NCBI GenBank assembly: GCA_018262385.1 | Contig: JAGSPQ010000015.1 | Location: 1-12,279, forward strand | From: Myxococcaceae bacterium | GTDB lineage: Bacteria; Myxococcota; Myxococcia; Myxococcales; Myxococcaceae | Reading direction: 5' to 3' | DNA: 12,279 nucleotides | Part shown: one piece after another, positions 6,927 to 12,279 of the stretch | Layout: each line of letters opens with the position of its first letter | How positions within the stretch are numbered: position 1 is the stretch's first letter | The notes under the pieces: model-generated | Database searches by the model: none | What the model saw: only the letters and a program-made list of their open reading frames with translations | Told to the model about the DNA's origin: nothing | Position numbers and translations under genes: made by a program

Positions 6927-8225
6927 GTGCCGAAGGTTCCGCAAACGATCCCCGCCGCGAAGCCCGCGAGCGGGCTGGATCGGCTCGTCGACTACAAGCG
7001 GTCGGCGTACGCGGTCTGGGAGATCACCCTCAAGTGCAACCTCGCCTGCCAGCACTGCGGCTCGCGCGCCGGCGAGGAGCGGGTCAACGAGCTGTCGACG
7101 GAAGAAGCGTTCGACCTGATCCGGCAGATGAAGGAAGCGCAGATCACCGAGGTCACCCTGATCGGCGGCGAGGCGTACCTGCGCCCCGACTGGCTGCAGC
7201 TGATCAAGGCGATCAACGACGCGGGGATGATGGCCACGATGGTCACCGGCGGCTACGGGATCTCGAAGCCCACCGCGAAGAAGATGAAGGACTCGGGGCT
7301 GGCCAGCATCTCGGTCTCGATCGACGGCCTGGAGGAGACCCACGACCGCCTGCGCGGCCGCAAGGGCTCGTGGAAGAACTGCTTCACCTCGATGAAGAAC
7401 TTCAAAGAGGTGGGGCTCGACTTCGGCTTCAACACCCAGGTCAACCGGCTGTCGGCGCCCGAGCTGCCGGCGCTCTACCCGCTGGTGCGCGACGCGGGCG
7501 CGACCGGCTGGCAGTTTTCGCTCACCGTGCCGATGGGCAACGCCGCCGATCATCCCGAGCTGCTGATTCAGCCGGCCGAGCTGATTGATCTGTACGCGAT
7601 GCTCGCGCGGGTGGTGAACCGGGCGAACTCCGAGGGCGTCTCGGTGCTGCCCGGCAACGACATCGGCTACTTCGGCCCCTACGAGTCGATCTTGCGGGCC
7701 AGGCACCAGCAGATGGGGATGTACTGGCAGGGCTGCCAGGCGGGCCTCGCCGGCCTGGGGATCGAGGCCGACGGGAAGATCAAGGGCTGCCCTTCCCTGC
7801 CGACCGATTCCTACGTGGGCGGCAACATCCGCGATCTGCCGCTGGCCGAGATCCTCCAGAGCAAGGAGCTGACCTTCAACACCCACGGCGGCACCCCCGA
7901 AGGGGTCGAGCACCTGTGGGGCCACTGCAAGAGCTGCGAGTACGCCGAGCTGTGCCGGGGCGGCTGCACCTGGACGGCGCACGTCTTCTTCGACAAGTCG
8001 GGCAACAACCCCCACTGCCACAGCCGGGCGCTCAAGCTGGCCGCTGCCGACGTGCGCGAGCGGGTGGTGCTGAAGCAGAAGGCGCCCGGGCTGCCGTTCG
8101 ACAACGGGGTGTTCGATCTGATCGAGGAACCGGCCAGCAACCCCTGGCCGCACAACGACCCGCTGCATTTCACCTCGGAAAAAGTAGTATGGCCGCCCGG
8201 CTGGGAGCTCTGGCCGTCGTTCTGA
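6927..8225 (+). CDS. Radical SAM/SPASM peptide maturase
   Basis: A 432-residue enzyme that should cleave S-adenosylmethionine at a 4Fe-4S cluster and use the radical to modify a peptide, most likely the repeat protein just upstream. The cluster motif CNLACQHC gives Cys37, Cys41 and Cys44. GGEAYLRPDW (from 80) is the SAM-contacting GGE motif, and SISVSIDGLEETHDRLRG (about 127-144) is a typical core strand. The C-terminal half has a SPASM-type cysteine set for auxiliary clusters: Cys270, Cys288 (KGCPSLP), Cys334, Cys337, Cys343, Cys347 and Cys364. The last 30 residues form a Pro/Trp-rich tail (Trp407, 422, 426, 429) not usual for the family. No PqqD-like recognition domain is visible at the N-terminus. 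The GTG start has GGAAG five bases upstream. The 11-base gap to the precursor suggests coupling. It could be a splicease, a cyclase or another SPASM maturase; the family is sure, the chemistry is not. Confidence 0.93.
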   Translation: MPKVPQTIPAAKPASGLDRLVDYKRSAYAVWEITLKCNLACQHCGSRAGEERVNELSTEEAFDLIRQMKEAQITEVTLIGGEAYLRPDWLQLIKAINDAGMMATMVTGGYGISKPTAKKMKDSGLASISVSIDGLEETHDRLRGRKGSWKNCFTSMKNFKEVGLDFGFNTQVNRLSAPELPALYPLVRDAGATGWQFSLTVPMGNAADHPELLIQPAELIDLYAMLARVVNRANSEGVSVLPGNDIGYFGPYESILRARHQQMGMYWQGCQAGLAGLGIEADGKIKGCPSLPTDSYVGGNIRDLPLAEILQSKELTFNTHGGTPEGVEHLWGHCKSCEYAELCRGGCTWTAHVFFDKSGNNPHCHSRALKLAAADVRERVVLKQKAPGLPFDNGVFDLIEEPASNPWPHNDPLHFTSEKVVWPPGWELWPSF

Positions 8226-8245
8226 CGAAAACCTGGGGAGAGCAC

Positions 8246-8539
8246 ATGCAGGAGTACATGCTGAAGGTGAGTAAGAGCGCCGAGAAAGACGTGGCGCGCT
8301 ACCTCGCACTCGATGCCGCGCCGTCGCACATTCGGTTGTCGACGCTCGCTCCGCTGTCCAACTGGGGCTACCCGCCAGAGTCACAGGCGGCGGTCTTGAA
8401 GATCCTCGAGCACGGACTGGTGATGGGCCAGGACGGCGGCAAGGACGAGGCTCCGCACGACTTCGTCCCCTGGCAGAACATCGCCTACCTTTCCGACGGC
8501 TCGGGGCTGTTCCGGGAAATGGGCAGCGGCAAGCGGTAG
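8246..8539 (+). CDS. Small conserved-looking protein downstream of the maturase, possible accessory or recognition partner
   Basis: A 97-residue protein I do not recognise. The start is supported by GGGGAGAG five bases before the ATG; the same frame is open upstream but overlaps the maturase. It has no signal peptide, membrane segment or Cys. Residues 1-30 are mixed helix and charge (EYMLKVSKSAEKDVARYLA). Residues 48-83 (AAVLKILEHGLVMGQ, then HDFVPWQNIAYLSD) alternate hydrophobic residues like a small beta-barrel. Being third in a precursor-maturase-small protein set, 20 bases after the maturase stop, it could be a recognition or partner protein. The PlpX splicease needs a small partner (PlpY) of roughly this size; whether this one is related cannot be told by eye. 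Its stop lies three bases from that of the convergent TIGR02996-type gene. Confidence 0.75.
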   Translation: MQEYMLKVSKSAEKDVARYLALDAAPSHIRLSTLAPLSNWGYPPESQAAVLKILEHGLVMGQDGGKDEAPHDFVPWQNIAYLSDGSGLFREMGSGKR

Positions 8540-8547
8540 CCGCTACC
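8535..8547. repeat. Inverted repeat GGTAGC-C-GCTACC across two convergent stop codons
   Basis: The six-base arms are perfect. The left arm contains the TAG of the rightward 97-residue gene and the right arm the TAG of the leftward TIGR02996-type gene. As RNA it could form a five-base stem with a three-base loop from either side. No T-run follows, so it is at best a weak two-way terminator, or simply the result of two similar gene ends meeting. Confidence 0.4.
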
Positions 8548-9469
8548 ACCGCTCATCTTTCAGGAGCCGCTGCCGGGACATCGCGTTCCGCAGCGGCTTC
8601 ATCTTTGCGGGCGGGAAGCGCTTGCCCTCGGTGGTGAAGGCAAACGCGGTGAGCGCGTCGTCCGGCAGCGCGCGCAAGGGGGTGCTCAGCTGCGGCAGGT
8701 AGCTGGCGTTCTGGGTCACCGCCGAGAAGTGCAGGTGCAGCGCGGAGAGCCGCCCGTCGAGGCCGCGGGTCAGCTCGAAGTAGAAGAACGAGTGGCCCAC
8801 CACCAGCCGCTGCAGCCCCGGCAGCTGGGCGGCGGCGTGGAGACAGCCCGCCACGTCGAGCGGCAGGTTGAGATCGAGCTCGAGCGAGTGGAGCTGCCGG
8901 GCGAGCGCGCTGCCCCACAGCCACTGCAGCTGCCGCGCTTCCCACGGCCACAGCGCGGGCGAGAGCTTGAGGCGGGTGAGCGTCGGGTAGGCGGTCATCT
9001 TCAGCAGCGCCGCCAGCTGCTGCCTGTTCCACCCCGACTGGCTGCCCGGCCCCGACAGCTCGAGCTCCTCCAGCGGCGGGCGGTGCTCGGTCTTCAGCAG
9101 CACCTCGAGCCCGAGCCGGAAGGCGCCGTGGAGGGTGTGGAGGGCGCGGAAGTTTCCCCCGCCCAGCTCGCTCGGGGTGGTGCTGTCGGCGACGGAGAGG
9201 TTGATCTTCTCGACCGTGTTCCAGCGGGGATCTCCGGCGGTCGCGCCGTTGAGCTTGACCCAGGCCTCGCTCAGGAAGCCCCGGGCCCACTTCTCTTCCC
9301 CGACCAGCATCTTCTGCAGCGGGCCGAGCCAGGCGGCGCGGTGGGTGTGGAGCAGCTGCTTCTCGCGCCGGGCGCCGGTGCTGGACAGCGGGCGGCGCTG
9401 CTTCTCGAGCTGCAGCGCGATGAACTCGCCGCGCGGATCGCCCCGCTCGAGCAGGTGATCGGCCAGCAC
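8543..9469 (-). CDS. TIGR02996-type repeat-companion domain protein, second paralogue; true start uncertain
   Basis: A protein of unknown function. The GTG at 9469 is the first usual start codon, giving 308 residues that begin VLADHLLERGDPRGEFIALQL. However, the frame is open to 9541, and those codons read DTEALFAAVYAHPRADGPRA, matching the start of the paralogue (TDALFAAVYAAPNSDPPRA) and the normal N-terminus of this domain. No ATG, GTG, TTG or CTG occurs there, and a TAG ending the monooxygenase gene lies at 9542-9544 in the same frame. Translation may begin at the ATC at 9530-9532 (with TAGGGA before it), arise by read-through, or be absent. The rest is a Leu-rich region with loosely repeated L-x-x-L segments (PPLEELELSG, LTRLKLSP, LHSLELDLNLPLDVAG, LQRLVVG, LSALHLHF), like leucine-rich repeat proteins that often follow this domain in myxobacteria and Planctomycetes. 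Such domains may mediate protein binding. Confidence 0.75.
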   Translation of the reverse strand: MLADHLLERGDPRGEFIALQLEKQRRPLSSTGARREKQLLHTHRAAWLGPLQKMLVGEEKWARGFLSEAWVKLNGATAGDPRWNTVEKINLSVADSTTPSELGGGNFRALHTLHGAFRLGLEVLLKTEHRPPLEELELSGPGSQSGWNRQQLAALLKMTAYPTLTRLKLSPALWPWEARQLQWLWGSALARQLHSLELDLNLPLDVAGCLHAAAQLPGLQRLVVGHSFFYFELTRGLDGRLSALHLHFSAVTQNASYLPQLSTPLRALPDDALTAFAFTTEGKRFPPAKMKPLRNAMSRQRLLKDERW

Positions 9470-9541
9470 CGCCCGCGGCCCGTCGGCGCGGGGGTGGGCG
9501 TAGACCGCGGCGAAGAGGGCTTCGGTGTCGATGGCGCGTCC

Positions 9542-10828
9542 CTACTGCGAGATGAAGAAACCGCCGACGCACATCTCGTCTTCCGTGCGCGCTCCCCAGT
9601 TGATCTCTTTGGACGCCTGCCGGACCCCGTTGATCACCGGCTGGTTGGCCTCCGAGTTGTCCCAGTGGCACTCGACCGAGAGCTTGTCGCCGGGGTTGAG
9701 CACTTTGTAGTCCTTGAGCGAGTACGGCAGCTGCCAGTGGAACTGCCACTTCGGAATGTCGACCAGGCAGTCCTTGCTGCCGTCGGCGCGCTCGATCTCC
9801 ATCCGCGCGCTCTTGCCCCAGGCGTGCATGTGGGCGGTCGCCATGTAGAGCTTGATCGGCTGGCCGTCGAGGAAGCTGCGGTTGGCGAGCGAGAGGTAGG
9901 GAGTGGGATCCATCGAGAAGCGGTGGGTGACGTCGGCAGCGCCTTTGGGGATTCGCATCGCTCCGGCGGTGCTCATCCACTTCGGGTCGGCCCACGCCTG
10001 CACCGAGCCTTCGCGGCGCACCTTGTCCTCGAGCTTCAGCTCGATGCTGGTGCGGTCGGGCTTCGGGCCGCCGTTGACGATGTTGTAGTGGACCTGGATG
10101 AAGAGCTTGCTGCCGGGGAGGATCTTCAGCCCGGTCTGAGGCGGGAAGTCGGCGCCGAGGCTGCCGGGGACGAAGGTGCCGATCCACCCGCCTTCGCCGA
10201 TCGGGCTGGGAAAGTTGTAGCACTCGTACCCCGCCCCGGGCGCCGCGTCGTCCTTCGCCTGGTAGGCGGCGACCGAGTCGGGGTGGATGAAGAACAGGTT
10301 GGCGTGGTGCACCAGCTGCGGCTGGCCGGGGACGACGTTGAAGCCGGTGATGAACTTCGGCGCGGTCTCCGGCCAGTCGAGGACGAAGCAGCGGTACTCG
10401 TCGGGAGACTTCTGGGGGAAGAACGGCTCGCTCATGGTGACGGTGCGATCGACCCGGCTCAGGCCGGTGGCGAGCAGCGACTGCGGCGCGGCGGTCTTCG
10501 GATCTCCCTCGGGCGCGGCCGAGTCGTACCAGAGCTCGAGCAGGGCCAGCTGATCGTCGGTGAGCGCGCCGTTGGGCGCGTACTCGGCGCAGGAATTCGA
10601 GGCGGGCCAGGGCGGCATCCGGCGCGAGGTGACCGCCGGGCGCACCCTGCCCTCTTCCGCCCGCATCATCGCCAGGCTGTCGAGCTCGAACGGGCCGATG
10701 CCGCCCGGGTGGTGGCACTGGCCGCACTTCTCCTTCACCAGCGGCTGGATGTCGCGGTGCCAGGTGGGCGGGCCGGCGACGGGGGCGCAGGCAGAGACGG
10801 CGAGGGCGAGGAGGATGATGGGACGCAT
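9542..10828 (-). CDS. Lipoprotein with c-type haem motif and PHM/DBH-like copper type II monooxygenase domains
   Basis: A 428-residue predicted outer-envelope enzyme. MRPIILLALAVSAC is a lipoprotein signal with lipobox VSAC, so the mature protein is lipid-anchored at Cys14. IQPLVKEKCGQCHHPGGIGPF carries CxxCH (Cys35, Cys38, His39), a likely c-type haem site. The rest follows the peptidylglycine monooxygenase / dopamine beta-hydroxylase fold. All six copper ligands have candidates: His174-His175 (VHHANLFF) and His247 (QVHYN) for the first copper, His333 and His335 (AHMHAWG) and Met420 (EDEMCVGGF) for the second. This supports a working two-copper centre that hydroxylates a C-H bond using oxygen and two electrons; the haem may deliver electrons (inference). 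The ATG at 10828 was chosen over a start 18 codons upstream because the signal sequence begins there. It starts 43 bases after the first paralogue's stop. Substrate unknown. Confidence 0.88.
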   Translation of the reverse strand: MRPIILLALAVSACAPVAGPPTWHRDIQPLVKEKCGQCHHPGGIGPFELDSLAMMRAEEGRVRPAVTSRRMPPWPASNSCAEYAPNGALTDDQLALLELWYDSAAPEGDPKTAAPQSLLATGLSRVDRTVTMSEPFFPQKSPDEYRCFVLDWPETAPKFITGFNVVPGQPQLVHHANLFFIHPDSVAAYQAKDDAAPGAGYECYNFPSPIGEGGWIGTFVPGSLGADFPPQTGLKILPGSKLFIQVHYNIVNGGPKPDRTSIELKLEDKVRREGSVQAWADPKWMSTAGAMRIPKGAADVTHRFSMDPTPYLSLANRSFLDGQPIKLYMATAHMHAWGKSARMEIERADGSKDCLVDIPKWQFHWQLPYSLKDYKVLNPGDKLSVECHWDNSEANQPVINGVRQASKEINWGARTEDEMCVGGFFISQ

Positions 10829-10871
10829 CGGCGCCGCTTCTAGCAGAGCCGGGCAAACCGTGACCACCTGG

Positions 10872-11906
10872 TCACCACTCAATCGGCCGGAGCCGGGGGA
10901 AGCGGAGGGCGGCGGTCCGCAGCAGCCCCCGCTTGCGGACCCGCGCTCCGGCGGGGGCCTGCAGCTCGAACCGGGTCAGCGCGTCGGGCGGCAGGGCGGA
11001 GAGCGGCTGGAGGAGGATCCGATCGATGATCGGCTCGGCGCCGAGCAGCTGCAGGTGGAGCTCGCTCAGCTCGCCGTTCGGATCGCGGCGGAAGTGGAAG
11101 GCGGCCGAGCGGTGGGCGACGGTGAGGGTGTGGAGCGAGCTGAGCGTCCGCGCCCGCACCAGGGTGCCGGCGACGTCGAGCGGAGGGGCGCCGCCGAGGG
11201 TCAGGTTCTGCAGCCGGCGGGCGAGCCGGCTCTTCCACAGCCACTCGAGCTCGAGCGCGTTCCAGTAGGGAGCGAGGTCGAGCCAGAGCGAGCGCAGCTG
11301 GGGCAGCTCGGCGAGCCGAAGCAGCCAGTCGACGTGCTTCTTCGAGATCCCGCGCAGGGTGCGCTCGAGCCGGCAGCCGAGGTGCTCGAGCGGGGGCCGG
11401 TGGGGGCCGCCCGGGTCGGCGAAGCCCTTGAGCGCGCGCTGCCGGGTGGGCCGGCCCTTGAGCAGCACGTCGAGGCAGCTGGGGGTGGCGTCCGCCAGCT
11501 CGAGCAGCGAAGTCATCGTGCCGCCGGTGAGCTCGAGCGGCCGGGCGTGATCCGGCGCGAGCAGCCGCAGCTTCACCACCGTCGCCCAGCGCGGGTCGCC
11601 CACCGTCTCGCCGTGCAGCCGGGCCTGGGCCGAGGTGAGGAAGCCGCGCTCCCAGTGGGTGGTGAGCGGGAGGACCACGTGGGCCAGCGGCCCCAGCCAG
11701 GCCGACTCGTGCGCTTCGAGCAGCTGCTGCTCGCGCCGGGTGGTGGCGTGGGTCAAAGGCCCGCGGAGCTTCGCCAGCTGGAGGGTGATGAACTCGCCCC
11801 GCGGATCGCCCTGCTCGAGCAGGTGGTCGGCGAGCACCGCGCGGGGGGGATCGGAGTTGGGCGCTGCGTAGACGGCGGCGAAGAGCGCGTCGGTGGTGAA
11901 CGACAC
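10872..11906 (-). CDS. TIGR02996-type repeat-companion domain protein, first paralogue
   Basis: A 344-residue protein of unknown function. It opens with SFTTDALFAAVYAAPNSD, then PPRAVLADHLLEQGDPRGEF, the usual form of this N-terminal domain (about 1-55) seen in myxobacteria and Planctomycetes. Leu-rich segments follow (PPLEHLGCRLERTLRG, LPQLRSLWLDLAP, LQNLTLGGAPPLDVAG, LSSLHTLTVAH, LSELHLQLLG), consistent with degenerate leucine-rich repeats. The GTG at 11906 was chosen because the conserved domain begins there. A longer frame to an ATG at 12140 reads as Pro/Arg-rich, non-conserved sequence. No good ribosome binding site precedes the GTG. The protein aligns throughout with the second paralogue on the other side of the monooxygenase gene, sharing AWLGPL, RGFL, GDPRW, EVLLK/DVLLK-like, WLW and PLDVAG landmarks. 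No export signal is seen, while the protein encoded between the two paralogues is exported, so a direct partnership is not obvious. Confidence 0.82.
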   Translation of the reverse strand: MSFTTDALFAAVYAAPNSDPPRAVLADHLLEQGDPRGEFITLQLAKLRGPLTHATTRREQQLLEAHESAWLGPLAHVVLPLTTHWERGFLTSAQARLHGETVGDPRWATVVKLRLLAPDHARPLELTGGTMTSLLELADATPSCLDVLLKGRPTRQRALKGFADPGGPHRPPLEHLGCRLERTLRGISKKHVDWLLRLAELPQLRSLWLDLAPYWNALELEWLWKSRLARRLQNLTLGGAPPLDVAGTLVRARTLSSLHTLTVAHRSAAFHFRRDPNGELSELHLQLLGAEPIIDRILLQPLSALPPDALTRFELQAPAGARVRKRGLLRTAALRFPRLRPIEW

Positions 11907-12279
11907 GGGTTGGGCGTAGCACGCGCGGGGAAGATCGAGGTGGAGGTTGGGACCCCCGCTGGGCGGGGGCGGAGCACTCCGCCTTGGGCGGGCGGGTCGA
12001 TGCGGGGGGGGTGCGAACGACGGCTGTAGGTCGCGGGCGACGCCGATCGGTGGGACCTGAAGCGCCTCAGCGCCCCCCGGGTTCTCCTCGCGAGTCCGTT
12101 GAGGCGGGACGGAAACGAAACCGGGCGCCGGAGCGGCCACTGAGCATCATCGGAGGGAGCGGTGACGAACCACCTCGCGAGGCCCAGCGCCCCGAGGTTC
12201 TCGTGGCGACGGCGTCGCGGGCGTCGGACGCTTCGAGAATCGATGGACCGCGGCCGGTCGTCAGGACGAAGACGAAACC
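11907..12279. other. 373-base stretch without a supportable gene
   Basis: This is the upstream region of the first TIGR02996-type paralogue. Its left part holds overlapping GC-rich inverted repeats (11953-11991). CTCGCGAG occurs twice, at 12087-12094 and 12174-12181, the second inside the ten-base palindrome CCTCGCGAGG (12173-12182). A GTG at 12162 preceded by GGAGGGAGC opens a frame to the window end, but its product is an Arg-rich string of 39 residues with no recognisable feature. No tRNA, terminator with a T-run or convincing promoter was seen. Confidence 0.5.
11953..11991 (-). repeat. Overlapping GC-rich inverted repeats upstream of the first TIGR02996-type paralogue
   Basis: Three perfect stems overlap. 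CCCCCGC-TGG-GCGGGGG (11953-11969) and GGCGGAG-CA-CTCCGCC (11968-11983) share two bases, and CCGCC-TTG-GGCGG (11979-11991) overlaps the end of the second. They lie 47-85 bases before the GTG start and cannot all form at once, so the leader RNA could switch between structures. No T-run follows on either strand, so they are not plain intrinsic terminators. Chance is a real alternative in such G/C-rich sequence. Confidence 0.4.

Noticed and set aside
6846..8549. A 567-codon open frame on the - strand
   Set aside because: It is antisense to the radical SAM gene, whose cluster motifs leave no doubt about the coding strand.
8729..10843. A 704-codon open frame on the + strand
   Set aside because: It is antisense to the monooxygenase and second TIGR02996-type genes, which have clear domains; its product is a repetitive charged string.
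11907..12140. Extension of the first TIGR02996-type paralogue to an upstream ATG
   Set aside because: The extension is Pro/Arg-rich, crosses the inverted repeats and has no match in the second paralogue; the conserved domain starts at the GTG at 11906.
12162..12279. GTG start with strong GGAGGGAGC site opening a frame to the window end
   Set aside because: Only 39 residues are visible, Arg-rich and featureless, so coding cannot be supported. The good ribosome binding site deserves a look if more sequence is available.

Overview
The window is high-GC bacterial chromosome. It most resembles a myxobacterium or another member of the Myxococcota. The clues are two proteins with the GDPRGEF-type repeat-companion domain (TIGR02996 type, from memory of that family), a DUF4142 protein, a lipoprotein joining a c-type haem motif to a copper monooxygenase, and the codon bias. 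No species can be named. I see no tRNA, rRNA, insertion sequence or CRISPR array.

Left part (1-5564): the 3' portion of an FAD-dependent oxidoreductase runs rightwards from the window edge and converges with five leftward genes. Read in their own direction, these are a 702-residue protein with a possible caspase/gingipain-like His/Cys pair, a small exported protein with GGST repeats, a two-domain universal stress protein, a small STAS-like protein and an exported DUF4142 protein. The first four are 55-80 bases apart. The DUF4142 gene follows a 224-base gap. A 109-base divergent region separates this set from a TetR-type regulator.

Centre (5674-8539), the most interesting part: the TetR-type regulator is followed by a tight three-gene rightward set. 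It holds a 176-residue Ala/Lys- and Pro-rich protein with four copies of PPIAMRYGLRPP, a radical SAM/SPASM enzyme 11 bases downstream, and an unrecognised 97-residue protein 20 bases after that. The layout is that of a ribosomal peptide precursor, its maturase and an accessory protein. Each repeat contains an Arg-Tyr-Gly, which fits the X-Tyr-Gly motif cut by the tyramine-excising radical SAM spliceases (PlpX type). The leader does not look like the known nitrile-hydratase or Nif11 leaders, so this may be a new or divergent system. All differences among the four repeats are synonymous, which argues for selection on the peptide sequence.

Right part (8543-11906): a leftward set converges on the three-gene set with only three bases between stop codons. 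In its own direction it holds a TIGR02996-type protein, a lipoprotein with a CxxCH motif and all six expected copper ligands of the PHM/DBH monooxygenase family, and a second TIGR02996-type paralogue. The second paralogue continues in the reading frame of the monooxygenase after a single TAG and has no usual start codon ahead of its conserved N-terminus.

The last 373 bases hold no gene I can support. They contain a cluster of perfect GC-rich inverted repeats upstream of the first paralogue.
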